NCBI RefSeq assembly: GCF_033449965.1
Contig: NZ_CP137761.1
Span: 1,116,001 to 1,180,000, forward strand
Origin: Bacillus sp. T3
GTDB taxonomy: Bacteria; Bacillota; Bacilli; Bacillales; Cytobacillaceae
DNA: 64,000 bases
Direction of reading: 5' to 3'
Shown here: positions 17,032-26,797 of the stretch, piece after piece
How the letters are laid out: the number at the start of each line of letters is the position of its first letter
How positions within the stretch are numbered: position 1 is the first letter of the stretch
Position numbers and translations under genes: made by a program
The notes under the pieces: generated by a model
The model's input: only the letters and a program-made list of their open reading frames with translations
Databases searched by the model: none
What the model was told of the DNA's origin: nothing

Positions 17032-17138
17032 TTTACTTTCCTCCAAGCTATGAGAATCTTCTCCTATTTTAGCTGTATTTGAAGGGAATTTCCAATCACA
17101 AGTAATAAAAATTGAATTTTCTTAATAAGGAGTTAACT

Positions 17139-18062
17139 ATGAAACAAAAAATAATAGAAATTATTCGTCAATATGAAACGATTATCGTCCACCGTCATGT
17201 CCGCCAGGACCCGGATGCCTACGGTTCTCAATGCGGACTTGTGGAAGTATTAAAGGCATCTTTTCCTGAAAAAAAAGTATATGCAGTTGGAAAGGAAGAA
17301 GAATCGCTCAATTTCATGCGCCGACTTGATCGGATCCCGGATGAAGCATATCAGGGAGCTTTAGTTATTGTCTGTGATACGGCAAATGTAGAAAGAATTG
17401 ATGATCGACGTTATACAATGGGAGATACTTTGATTAAAATCGACCACCATCCAAATGAAGATCCTTACGGAGATATCGTTTGGGTTGATACAACATCAAG
17501 TTCATGCAGTGAATTAATTTATGAATTTGCTAAAGAAAATGGCTTAACGATTACAGATGAAGCAGCTAGACTACTTTATGGCGGGATTGTCGGGGATACT
17601 GGAAGATTTTTATATCCAAGTACTACCGATAAAACCTTTGTTTATGCTGGGGAACTTATTCATTATAATTTTTCAAGAACTGAGTTATATGACAAAATGT
17701 ATGAGCAAAAGTCAAACATTGTGAAGCTAAATGGATACGTCCTACAAAACTTTGAAATGAGAAAAAATGGTGTAGGTTCGATGATCATCTCGAAGGAATT
17801 ACTCCAAAAGTATGATGCAAGGCCATCAGAAGCATCCCAATTAGTTAGTGTTTTAGGGAATGTAGAAGGGTTGATTGCTTGGGTGTTTTTTATTGAAGAG
17901 GATGATCAAATTCGCGTTCGCCTTCGCTCCAAGGGTCCTGTGATCAATGGTGTTGCCAAAAAGCATAAGGGTGGCGGTCACCCGCTCGCTGCAGGTGCAT
18001 CGATTTATTCATGGGATGAAGTAGAAGACGTTCTCCGAGATGTTGAAGAAATTTGTAAATAA
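17139..18062 (+). CDS. nrnA: NanoRNase / pAp phosphatase NrnA (YtqI)
   Basis: A 307-residue DHH-DHHA1 phosphoesterase that degrades 2-5 nucleotide RNA fragments and hydrolyses 3'-phosphoadenosine 5'-phosphate. Metal ligand motifs are present: RHVRQDPDAYGSQ, VCDTAN, the DHH motif in IKIDHHPNEDPYG, and GGIVGDTGRF; the C-terminal substrate-binding motif is KHKGGGHPLAAGA. ATG 17139 has TAAGGAG before it. It stands alone and is convergent with ytrI. Confidence 0.96.
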   Translation: MKQKIIEIIRQYETIIVHRHVRQDPDAYGSQCGLVEVLKASFPEKKVYAVGKEEESLNFMRRLDRIPDEAYQGALVIVCDTANVERIDDRRYTMGDTLIKIDHHPNEDPYGDIVWVDTTSSSCSELIYEFAKENGLTITDEAARLLYGGIVGDTGRFLYPSTTDKTFVYAGELIHYNFSRTELYDKMYEQKSNIVKLNGYVLQNFEMRKNGVGSMIISKELLQKYDARPSEASQLVSVLGNVEGLIAWVFFIEEDDQIRVRLRSKGPVINGVAKKHKGGGHPLAAGASIYSWDEVEDVLRDVEEICK

Positions 18063-18066
18063 TCAC

Positions 18067-18104
18067 TTTTCAAGAGTGGGTCTTTTCATGGCCCACTCTT
18101 GAAG
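18067..18104. terminator. Bidirectional terminator between nrnA and ytrI
   Basis: TTCAAGAGTGGG pairs with CCCACTCTTGAA around an 11-base loop, with T- and A-rich flanks on the two sides. Confidence 0.85.
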
Positions 18105-18110
18105 CTACTA

Positions 18111-18611
18111 TCAATCCAAATGCAGTTCAACCGTAATGGATAAGGTTGTATAAATAAAAATTTCCTTTATTTCAAGACGATAGCGTTTATCATAGACCTT
18201 CACTACTTTATTTTCAATTGACCTTCGCATTAGCTCTCGGCTTTTATAAACTGTTTCAATATCCTTGGCAAGTAAAACATTGATATCTTCCTTTACCCCA
18301 TCTTCAATTTGATACACACTTAAAAGGTCTAATTTATATTTATCGTAATTAGCGACCCTTATTTTAATCTCTTGGACGGTCATTTTTTCTAGATTTTTTT
18401 TGTTTAGTTCTTTAAATTCATCTTGCCAAATTTTTATATCTTCATTTTGCTCTTTAATCGTATCCCTCTGTTTTTGAATTTGCTCGGATTGCTTTTCCTG
18501 CCAGACGCCAAATATATAAAGAAAGATTCCCCAACTGATCACACCACCGATTGCCATTCCTGCGAAAAACTGTTGCCATGATGGTTTATGGTAATAAGGA
18601 GGAATTCTCAT
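18111..18611 (-). CDS. ytrI: Sporulation membrane protein YtrI
   Basis: A 166-residue protein that starts MRIPPYYHKPSWQQFFAG, with one membrane segment at about residues 15-38 (GMAIGGVISWGIFLYIFG), then a charged coiled-coil region (about 40-75) and a beta-rich C-terminal domain. Family and neighbour are those of B. subtilis YtrI, made in the mother cell. Its ATG lies inside the ytrH stop (ATGA), which sets the start and shows translational coupling. Confidence 0.85.
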   Translation of the reverse strand: MRIPPYYHKPSWQQFFAGMAIGGVISWGIFLYIFGVWQEKQSEQIQKQRDTIKEQNEDIKIWQDEFKELNKKNLEKMTVQEIKIRVANYDKYKLDLLSVYQIEDGVKEDINVLLAKDIETVYKSRELMRRSIENKVVKVYDKRYRLEIKEIFIYTTLSITVELHLD

Positions 18612-18946
18612 GGTGCTAAATGCTCCTGAGTCAGCCATTTAATTAAAAGTGCTCCGGTTTGCGCTCCTCCAAGGGCAGAAAGGATGAGCATAAATTGTTT
18701 AAATAAATCCTTTGTCTCCCCTTGAAGCAGACCTCTTTCAAAGCTGTAGACTGTATCAAATGTTCCTCCAATAGCTGCGACAATTGCCCAAATTCTCAGG
18801 GCATTTGAAAAATTATAGATGGCCGTTAATGGTGGATTTCCTGTTAAAAAGGTTGCCAAGCCACCAATGATTGAGCCTCCTAGGATAACGCCAAGGGCAA
18901 TAAAATAACTTTCAATAAAGGATTGAAAAAACGTTACTTCCTTCAA
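18608..18946 (-). CDS. ytrH: Sporulation membrane protein YtrH
   Basis: A 112-residue protein with three hydrophobic segments (SYFIALGVILGGSIIGGLA, then ALRIWAIVAAIGG, and a C-terminal one). It matches the YtrH family, a mother-cell sporulation gene paired with ytrI. TTG 18946 is preferred: AAAGGTGG lies eight bases before it; ATG 18979 is possible but lacks a good site. On this strand a CATATTAT at 18998-19005 resembles a sigma-E -10 element, which would fit the known regulon; no convincing -35 is seen. Confidence 0.83.
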   Translation of the reverse strand: MKEVTFFQSFIESYFIALGVILGGSIIGGLATFLTGNPPLTAIYNFSNALRIWAIVAAIGGTFDTVYSFERGLLQGETKDLFKQFMLILSALGGAQTGALLIKWLTQEHLAP

Positions 18947-19120
18947 GTGATATCCACCTTTTAGCTCGACATAATTCATTTTATGGACAAACCTTCGATA
19001 ATATGAATATATCTAATCTGGATAAGAACTATTCATGCACAAAAAACAGAACATATTTTCTTTTTTGTAATAGAAGTTTTATAATAACGATAGATAGAAG
19101 TGATAAGGGTGTGAAGAAAT

Positions 19121-22100
19121 TTGTCTTTTATTCACCTGCATGTTTACAGTTCCTATAGCCTTTTATCAAGTACCGCTCAAGTAAGCGAGCTTGTGAAAAA
19201 TGCAAAAGCAAAAGGATTTCCTGCCATTGCCTTAACGGATAAAAACGTGATGTATGGAGCAGTGGCTTTTTATAAAGAATGTCTCAAGCAATCAATTAAA
19301 CCAATAATTGGGTTAACGGTTGATGTAGAAAGTGACATTACCATAACGAATTCGTATCCTCTTGTACTATTAGCCGAAAATCAAACAGGATTCCAAAATC
19401 TCCTCAAAATTTCAAGTGCAGTCCAAACGAGATCAGAAAAGGGCATTCCAATTAAGTGGTTAAAACATTATGCCAGCGGGCTGATTGCTCTAACTCCGGG
19501 AAGCAAGGGTGAAATTGAAACCTTACTCATAAATAGGGAGCATGATCAAGCCAAGCAACTAGGAGAAAAATTTAAAGGAATTTTTGGATCGGAAAATTTT
19601 TTCCTCTCCCTACAGAATCATCAAACGAAAGAAGATTTGGAGCTGATCGAATCACTTAAAAGATTAGGGGAAATCTCAGGTATTCCTTTAGTCTGCACCA
19701 ATCAGGTTCATTATTTAGAGCAAGAGGATGCATTTGCACATGAATGCTTACTAGCGATAAAACAAGGCGTAAAATTGAGCGATGATGATCGGGAACGGTT
19801 GGAAAATAACGAGTATGACTTAAAGAGTGCAAAACAAATGACAGAGCTCTTCGCTGAAATTCCAGATGCTCTTGAAAATACATTGAAAATAGCAGATAGG
19901 TGTAATGTTCAGCTAAAACTTAATCAAAAGATGCTACCAAAATATCCGATTACGGATGGTCTTTCTTCAGAACATTTACTTGAAAGGCTATGTATACGCC
20001 GGGTTTGAACAAAGATATCCCAATCCTACAAATTTACATAAAAAAAGACTCCAATATGAGCTCAGCGTTATCCATAAAATGAAATTTAGTGATTATTTTT
20101 TAATTGTCTGGGATTTTATGAGATTTGCACGGGATAACGGAATCTTAACAGGACCCGGACGGGGATCGGCAGCGGGTTCAATGGTTGCCTATGTACTCCA
20201 AATAACTGATATTGATCCTATTGAGCACCAGCTTCTGTTTGAGCGCTTCTTAAATCCAGAACGTATCTCGATGCCCGATATCGATATCGATTTTCCTGAT
20301 AATCGTCGAGATGAAGTCATTCAATATGTTTCGGAAAAATATGGCCCATTACACGTGGCTCAAATTATAACGTTTGGGACATTAGCTGCGAAGGCAGCAA
20401 TAAAGGATGTTGGGAGGGCATTTGGCTTTAATCCAAAGGAGCTAGAACAATTGTCTTCTTACATCCCTCCAAAGCTGGGGATCACATTGTCAGAAGCGTT
20501 ACAGCAATCGGAGCTGTTACGGAAATTTATTTCGGAATCAGAGCTCAATCAACGCTTGTATAACACGGCAGTAAAGCTTGAGGGACTGCCAAGACATACA
20601 TCAACTCATGCAGCGGGTGTTGTCATCAGTGAGCAGCCGCTAATCGAGACAATCCCAATTCAATCAGGTCACAATAATGTGTATTTAACACAATATTCGA
20701 TGGAATACTTAGAGGATGTTGGTTTGTTGAAGATGGATTTTCTTGGACTAAGGAATTTATCCTTTATTGAATCAATTTTATTAACTATTTATCGGCAAAC
20801 AGGACAGAAAATCGATATCCGTTCTATTCCGTTAGATGATCTCCAAACCTTCGCGCTATTAGCAGCGGGGAATACAACTGGTGTTTTCCAATTAGAATCG
20901 GATGGTATGCGGAAGGTCTTAAAGCAGCTTAAGCCATCCAGCTTTGAGGATATCGTTGCCGTAAATGCTCTCTATCGTCCAGGTCCGATGGAGAATATTC
21001 CTCTGTTTATAAAGAGAAAACATGGTCAGGAAAACATTTCGTATCCACATCCAGACCTAGAATCCATTCTGAAAAAGACGTATGGCGTTATTGTCTATCA
21101 GGAACAAATAATGCAAATTGCGGCGGTGATGGCAGGCTTTTCACTAGGAGAAGCCGATTTACTTCGTCGCGCAGTAAGTAAAAAGCAAAAACAGACGCTA
21201 GATCGTGAACGCAATCATTTTGTTACAGGTGCCATCAACAATGGCTTTAGTGAGCAGATTGCCAATGACATATATGATTTAATTGTTCGCTTTGCAAATT
21301 ATGGTTTTAACCGATCCCATGCTGTTGCCTATAGCTTCATCGCTTATCAGCTTGCTTTTTTGAAAGCACATTACTCGGTATATTTTATGACTTGCCTCCT
21401 GACTTCAGCTATTGGCAACGACACAAAGCTGGTTCAGTATATTCGAGAGCTTGTCGGCATGAATATTAATTTATTGCCACCGTCGATTAATAAAAGTGAA
21501 AATGCTTTTCAAGTTGAAGGAAACGCGATCCGTTATAGCTTACTAGCTCTTAAAGGGGTTGGAGGAATTGCTTTAAGGGAAATCTTCAGGGCACGAAAGC
21601 AGAAACCATTTCAAGATTTATTTGATTTTTGCCTAAGGGTTTCTCCGAAGATTGTAAATCGGAAAATTCTTGAAGTACTTGTTCACTCTGGCAGCTTTGA
21701 TGAATTTGGTCAAGATCGAGCGGTACTACTAGCCAGCTTGGATGTGGCAATCGAGCACGCCCAACTGTTTAGGCCAGAAGACGCAGCCCAAATTGATTTC
21801 TTTCAAGATGATGAATTTATGATTAAGCCAAAATATGTTGAAGTAGATCCAATCAATATTGAAGACAAGCTTGCATTTGAAAAAGAGGTTTTGGGATTAT
21901 TTCTATCTGATCACCCCATTTCCACTTTTAAGAAAAAATTAAATGCTTCGGGTATCACGACGCTAGCGGATTTGAATACCGGAATTCGTCATGCAATTAA
22001 GGGTGTTTATATTACAAATGTTAGAACAATTAGAACGAAAAAAGGGGAGCCAATGGCTTTTTTAACCGTAAGTGATCAAAGTGGTGAGCTTGATGCTGTT

Positions 22101-22478
22101 GCTTTTCCTCAAACCTTTAAAAAAATCGGACAATTATTAAAGCAAGGGATGATGCTAATAATTGAGGGAAGTGTAGAGGAAAGGGAGGAGAAATTACAAT
22201 TTAACATCAAGAATGGACAGGAAATTACAGATTATTTGTCGAAAAAGGATAAGTCAAAACTTTATTTAAGGTTGGAAGCGGACAAACAAACTCCGGAGAA
22301 ACTACAGGAATTAAAAGCGATGTTGCACCTCTATAAGGGAGATATTCAAGTTGTTCTTCATTACGAAGGAATTGAAAAAACACTCCTATTGTCAGAGGAT
22401 GAAAGGGTAAACGGGTCTGAACGATGTATCAAGGAGTTAAAAGAGTTAATAGGTGCAAAAAATGTAATATTGAAATAA
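19121..22478 (+). CDS. dnaE: DNA polymerase III alpha subunit DnaE (frame broken)
   Basis: DnaE is the second replicative polymerase of Firmicutes, extending RNA primers on the lagging strand, and is essential in B. subtilis. Corrected length is 1118 residues. In order: PHP domain (MSFIHLHVYSSYSLLSSTAQ), polymerase core with GPGRGSAAGSMVAYVL and MPDIDIDFPD (catalytic Asp residues), YRPGPMENIPLFI, YGFNRSHAVAYS, and a C-terminal OB-fold (TIRTKKGEPMAFLTVSDQSG). The frame breaks at CCGGG (19999-20003): ...LLERLC continues as GFEQRYPNPT in the next frame. One base removed restores normal spacing to the family. TTG start, AAGGGTG before it. Confidence 0.96.
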
Positions 22479-22485
22479 TCAAAAC

Positions 22486-22515
22486 TTTACATCTATTTAT
22501 AGAATGTTATATATT
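22486..22515 (+). promoter_or_regulatory. Probable promoter of ytsJ
   Basis: TTTACA (22486-22491) and TATATT (22510-22515) with an 18-base spacer lie just before the TGGTCAGACCA operator. Confidence 0.5.
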
Positions 22516-22529
22516 GAAAATATGACAAC

Positions 22530-22540
22530 TGGTCAGACCA
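22530..22540. promoter_or_regulatory. Palindromic operator TGGTCAGACCA before ytsJ
   Basis: A perfect 5-1-5 palindrome of the type bound by FadR-subfamily GntR proteins (TGGTCNGACCA). It lies just after the predicted transcription start. A second copy precedes accD (24546-24556), and a GntR/FadR-type gene lies between the two. This makes autoregulation and shared control of ytsJ and accDA likely. Confidence 0.75.
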
Positions 22541-22605
22541 CTAAGAGGTTCAATAGTAAAAAATGAATAAAGTGATTTCTTGTTACAATTGAGGGAGTGG
22601 AAAAG

Positions 22606-23844
22606 TTGACTATACGTGAAGAAGCATTACACATGCACAAATTAAACAAGGGAAAATTAGAGACTGTACCAAAGGTCCAAGTACAAAATGCAAAGGATCT
22701 TAGTTTAGCGTATTCTCCAGGAGTTGCAGAGCCGTGCAAGGAAATTTATGATCGTCCTGAAACCGTGTATGACTATACAATGAAGAGTAATATGGTTGCA
22801 GTCGTTTCCGACGGAACCGCTGTACTAGGACTTGGAAATATCGGCCCTGAGGCAGCACTTCCTGTTATGGAAGGGAAAGCGGTATTATTTAAAAGCTTTG
22901 CTGGAGTGGATGCATTCCCGATTTGCTTAAACACAACAGATGTTGAAAAAATAATAGAAACGGTAAAATTACTTGAGCCAAACTTTGGCGGAGTGAACCT
23001 TGAAGATATTGCCTCCCCTAATTGCTTTGTTATCGAAGAACGGTTAAAAAAAGAAGCCAATATTCCTGTTTTTCATGATGATCAACATGGAACGGCAATT
23101 GTTACAGTAGCTGGACTTGTTAATGCTTGTAAGCTTGCTGGGAAAAAAATAACTGAAATTAAAGTGGTTGCGAACGGAGCTGGTGCTGCGGGTATCGCGA
23201 TCATTAAGCTCTTATATAGCTATGGTGTTCGTGATATTATCATGTGCGATACGAAAGGTGCAATCTACGAAGGTCGTCCTGTCGGCATGAATAGTATAAA
23301 GGACGAAGTATCCAAATTTACGAATCAAGAAAACCTTCAGGGCAGCCTTGCTGACATTATTAAAGGGGCCGATGTATTTATTGGGGTCTCGGTTGAAGGG
23401 GCACTTACGGCTGAGATGGTCAGTACGATGAATGAAAAACCGATTATATTTGCGATGGCCAATCCGAATCCGGAAATTATGCCTGCTGTTGCAAAGGATG
23501 CAGGTGCTTGGGTTGTTGGTACAGGCCGCTCAGATTTTCCAAATCAAGTAAATAACGTCTTAGCATTTCCTGGAATATTCCGAGGTGCATTAGATGTACG
23601 TGCAACTCATATTAATGAGGAAATGAAGGTAGCAGCAGTAGAAGCGATTGCGGGTCTAGTCAATGATGATGAATTAAATGCCGATTATGTTATTCCTGGA
23701 CCATTTGACCCTCGCGTTGCGCCAGCGGTCGCTGCAGCAGTTGCGAAAGCAGCGATGGAAACAGGAGTAGCTAGAATTAAGGTAGATCTTGAAGAAATAG
23801 TAGAAAAAACGAAAAGGCTTGCGAAAATCGGAAAAAGCGAGTGA
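22606..23844 (+). CDS. ytsJ: Malic enzyme YtsJ/MalS
   Basis: A 412-residue oxidative malate decarboxylase (malate to pyruvate with NAD(P)). Seen: SLAYSPGVAEPC, the MVAVVSDGTAVLGLGNIGP block, LEDIASPNCFVIEERL, VFHDDQHGTAIV with metal ligands, and the Rossmann segment VVANGAGAAGIAIIKLL. Similarity is strongest to YtsJ, which in B. subtilis is the main NADP-dependent form and lies next to dnaE and accDA. TTG 22606 gives MTIREEALHMHK as in the family, with GAGGGAG before it. NADPH from this step would feed fatty-acid synthesis, consistent with the shared operator with accDA. Confidence 0.94.
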   Translation: MTIREEALHMHKLNKGKLETVPKVQVQNAKDLSLAYSPGVAEPCKEIYDRPETVYDYTMKSNMVAVVSDGTAVLGLGNIGPEAALPVMEGKAVLFKSFAGVDAFPICLNTTDVEKIIETVKLLEPNFGGVNLEDIASPNCFVIEERLKKEANIPVFHDDQHGTAIVTVAGLVNACKLAGKKITEIKVVANGAGAAGIAIIKLLYSYGVRDIIMCDTKGAIYEGRPVGMNSIKDEVSKFTNQENLQGSLADIIKGADVFIGVSVEGALTAEMVSTMNEKPIIFAMANPNPEIMPAVAKDAGAWVVGTGRSDFPNQVNNVLAFPGIFRGALDVRATHINEEMKVAAVEAIAGLVNDDELNADYVIPGPFDPRVAPAVAAAVAKAAMETGVARIKVDLEEIVEKTKRLAKIGKSE

Positions 23845-23852
23845 CATAAAAA

Positions 23853-24476
23853 GTGAATAATTCACATGAGAATTCCAAGGTTTATTTAGAGATTGTTAAA
23901 CAACTCAGAACGATGATTCATACGGATAAACTTAAACCTGGTGATAAAATTCCATCTGAACGCGAATTGACAGAGCGCCTTAATGTAGGGCGCTCTTCCG
24001 TTCGTGAGGCCCTTCGTTCTTTGGAGCTTCTAGGCTTAATTGAGACACGTCGTGGCGATGGAACCTTTATTAAAGATTTTCGAGGGCACCAGCTTGTCGA
24101 ATTAATCAGTACATTTATCCTCCAGGACAATGAAGCAAAAGAAGATGTACATGAAACGAAATATTTAATTGAATTGGATTGTTTACGACTGATTGTTCAA
24201 AGAAATAATGATGAAAAGTTGAACAATTTATATCATTGGCTCCAAAATCATGATTTTGATGATGATGAGTATTTTTTTAACATTGTCACTTTGTCTGAAA
24301 ATCGGTTATTATTAAGAATCTGGTTAATTTTAAAAGATTATGATAAGGCACTGAAAACCGGAGAAAAAAAATTGCCAAAGAACTATTACTATGCCCTTAT
24401 AGAAGCATTAATGAAAAAAGACCAAACCGCTATTCTCTCTGCTTTCAATATGTTGCGGAAACTGTCGAGTTATTAA
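23853..24476 (+). CDS. GntR-family regulator, FadR subfamily
   Basis: A 207-residue transcription factor. The N-terminal winged helix-turn-helix is typical of GntR (KLKPGDKIPSERELTERL, then GRSSVREALRSLELLGLIE and RRGDGTFI); the C-terminal half is an all-helical ligand domain, shorter than usual FCD domains. It is eight bases after ytsJ and 167 bases before accD. Two TGGTCNGACCA palindromes flank the ytsJ-gntR unit and precede accD, so it probably represses ytsJ, itself and accDA. The effector may be a fatty-acid or malonate-related metabolite; that is only inferred from the targets. GTG start. Confidence 0.88.
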   Translation: MNNSHENSKVYLEIVKQLRTMIHTDKLKPGDKIPSERELTERLNVGRSSVREALRSLELLGLIETRRGDGTFIKDFRGHQLVELISTFILQDNEAKEDVHETKYLIELDCLRLIVQRNNDEKLNNLYHWLQNHDFDDDEYFFNIVTLSENRLLLRIWLILKDYDKALKTGEKKLPKNYYYALIEALMKKDQTAILSAFNMLRKLSSY

Positions 24477-24512
24477 CGACGCATTCTTACAAATTTTTAT
24501 AGTCATCTCTCG

Positions 24513-24518
24513 TATAAT
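24513..24518 (+). promoter_or_regulatory. Probable -10 element of accDA promoter
   Basis: A perfect TATAAT 131 bases before accD; the -35 region is weak. The TGGTCTGACCA operator lies about 20 bases after the expected transcription start. Confidence 0.5.
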
Positions 24519-24545
24519 GGGAGACAAGCAATTTTATTGTATGAG

Positions 24546-24556
24546 TGGTCTGACCA
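24546..24556. promoter_or_regulatory. Palindromic operator TGGTCTGACCA before accD
   Basis: Perfect 5-1-5 palindrome, identical arms to the site at 22530-22540, placed between the probable accDA promoter and its start codon. Likely bound by the GntR/FadR-type protein encoded just upstream. Confidence 0.75.
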
Positions 24557-24643
24557 TTTCTGACACAATAGAAAGAAGGGTTAACTAAATTGTAATGTTT
24601 GTGATTTCATAAACATTAGTGAATTCACAAGGGAGGTACCACC

Positions 24644-25523
24644 TTGCTTAAAGAGCTTTTTACGAAAAATTCGAAACCGAAAAAGAAAAAGTATGCCACG
24701 ATTCCATCTGAACATACGTATACAGATGTGCCAGAAGGGATCATGACAAAGTGTCCTAAATGCAAAAAGAATATGTACACTAAAGAACTTGTAAAAAACC
24801 TAAAGGTTTGTTTGCATTGTGATTATCATTTTCCGCTAAATTCAAAAGAAAGAATGGAAAGCTTTCTCGATGAAGGAAGTTTTGCTGAAATCAATGAAAA
24901 TATGATTTCAACAAATCCTTTACACTTTCCGGATTATCTTGAGAAGGTAGAAAGTGATCGTAAGAAAACAGGCATAAATGAAGCGGTTGTAACGGGTACT
25001 GGTAAGGTCAACGATATGCAAATCGTTGTGGCAATCATGGATTCTACATTCAGAATGGGGAGTATGGGATCGGTTGTTGGCGAAAAAATCACAAGGGCAA
25101 TTGAGAAGGCCGATGAGCTAAAGGTGCCATTTGTTATTTTTACTGCTTCTGGCGGTGCTAGAATGCAGGAAGGTGCCTTAAGTTTAATGCAAATGGCAAA
25201 AACAAGCGTAGCGCTAAAGCGATTTAGTGACAATGGCGGCTTAATTATTTCGATTATGACTCATCCTACAACTGGCGGTGTTTCCGCAAGCTTTGCTTCG
25301 CTTGGAGATTATAATTTAGCAGAACCTGGGCGCATTAATTGGTTTTGCGGGTCGAAGGATTATTGAACAAACCATTCGTGAGGAACTTCCGGAAGACTTC
25401 CAAACCGCTGAATTTTTGTTAAAGTTTGGTCAGCTTGATGCTGTCTTCTCAAGACTAGACTTAAAGGAAAAAATATCGACTATCCTCGACATTCATCAAC
25501 CAGGAGGTGATATTCAATGGTAG
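24644..25523 (+). CDS. accD: Acetyl-CoA carboxylase carboxyltransferase beta subunit (frame broken)
   Basis: AccD with AccA moves the carboxyl group from carboxybiotin to acetyl-CoA, the first step in fatty-acid synthesis. The zinc ribbon is visible near the N-terminus (CPKCKKNMYTKELVKNLKVC, then LHC), then crotonase-fold motifs FVIFTASGGARMQEGALSLM and THPTTGGVSASFA. At CCTGG (25325-25329) the frame breaks after NLAEPG; ALIGFAGRRIIEQTIREELP resumes in the next frame, and the corrected protein is 292 residues. TTG start with GGGAGG. The stop overlaps the accA start by seven bases. Confidence 0.96.
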
Positions 25524-26493
25524 GAGAACTTGAATTTGAGCGTCCGATTATCGAGTTAAGAAAAAAATCTCAGACTTAAAGGAATTCACGAAAACAGCTG
25601 AGGTTGATTTATCCTCAGAAATTTTGAATCTTGAAATAAGACTTGAGAAGCTTGAAAAAGAAATCTATGAAAACATGAATCCATGGGATCGGGTCCAAAT
25701 CGCCCGCCATCAAAATCGCCCAACAACGCTTGACTACATCGATAAATTATTTACAGATTTTATTGAATGTCACGGGGACAGAACGTTCCGGGATGATGAA
25801 GCAATCGTGGGTGGAATTGCGAAATTTAAGGAACTCCCAATCACAATCATTGGGCATCAGCGTGGGAAGGATACGAAGGAGAATATCCGCCGTAATTTTG
25901 GTATGCCGCATCCTGAAGGCTATCGAAAGGCTTTACGTTTGATGAAGCAGGCTGAGAAGTTTCGTCGACCGATTATTTGCTTTATTGATACAAAAGGCGC
26001 TTATCCAGGGAAAGCTGCAGAAGAACGTGGACAAAGTGAAGCGATTGCCAGAAATTTATTTGAAATGGCTAGCTTAAAGGTCCCTGTTGTTTGTATTGTA
26101 ATCGGTGAAGGCGGAAGTGGGGGTGCGTTAGCCCTTGGAGTAGGAAATCGCATTTACATGCTAGAAAATTCAACTTACTCTGTTATATCGCCAGAGGGAG
26201 CAGCCTCTATTTTATGGCGTGATGCGGCTCTTGCTAAACAAGCCGCCCAATCCATGCAAATTACGGCTCCTGACTTGAAGAAATTAGGAATTATTGATGA
26301 GATTATTCCTGAAGTTCGAGGCGGTGCCCATAAGGATGTTCAAGCACAGGCAGTAGAAATCGAAAAAATGTTGCTGAAATCTTTAAAAGAATTACGAGCA
26401 CTCTCAGAGGAAGAGCTAGTTAACGATCGCTATGATAAATTCAAAGCAATCGGTGAGTTTGCCTTCACGACAGAATACAGTACAGTAAAATAA
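25517..26493 (+). CDS. accA: Acetyl-CoA carboxylase carboxyltransferase alpha subunit (frame broken)
   Basis: Partner of AccD. The true N-terminus is MVGELEFERPIIELRKK from ATG 25517, with CAGGAGGTG before it. The frame is lost in the run of seven A residues at 25561-25567; one more A gives ELRKKISDLKEF and a 325-residue protein, the length of B. subtilis AccA. Intact motifs: NPWDRVQIARHQNRPTTLDY, IECHGDRTFRDD, the GEGGSGGALALG oxyanion segment and SPEGAASILWRD. Translationally coupled to accD; the operon is followed by a hairpin. Confidence 0.96.
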
Positions 26494-26502
26494 TAAAACC
26501 TA

Positions 26503-26537
26503 GCCTGTGGTTGTTCATAACAGCTGCAGGCTTTCCT
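26503..26537 (+). terminator. Terminator after accA
   Basis: AGCCTGTGGTTGTT pairs with AACAGCTGCAGGCT with two mismatches, followed by a T/C-rich run. The rest of the 304-bp gap to pfkA is AT-rich and holds no gene that I can support. Confidence 0.55.
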
Positions 26538-26797
26538 CTGTTTCCTCTATAATTTTTTACCAAAAAAAGGGTAACTACCACAAAAATTTTCTTACCTCCA
26601 ATATAAAGCGGTTGCAGTTTCCGAACTATTCCGTCTATAAAAATATAGGTAAAGAATAAGTTGTTATACCTCTTTCTTCGTGTTATTTTAGAAATATTCC
26701 ATGGCATATTGATTATAATAAGAATGTCAACTTATTTTTCTCGGCTTTAAGAAATTATTTACATAGTTTATTTATTAATTTAATGAGGTGATTCATC

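Noticed and set aside
19121..22478. dnaE, accDA, polA and citZ as true pseudogenes
   Set aside because: dnaE and accDA are essential, both halves of every gene keep perfect family motifs, and a single base restores each one.
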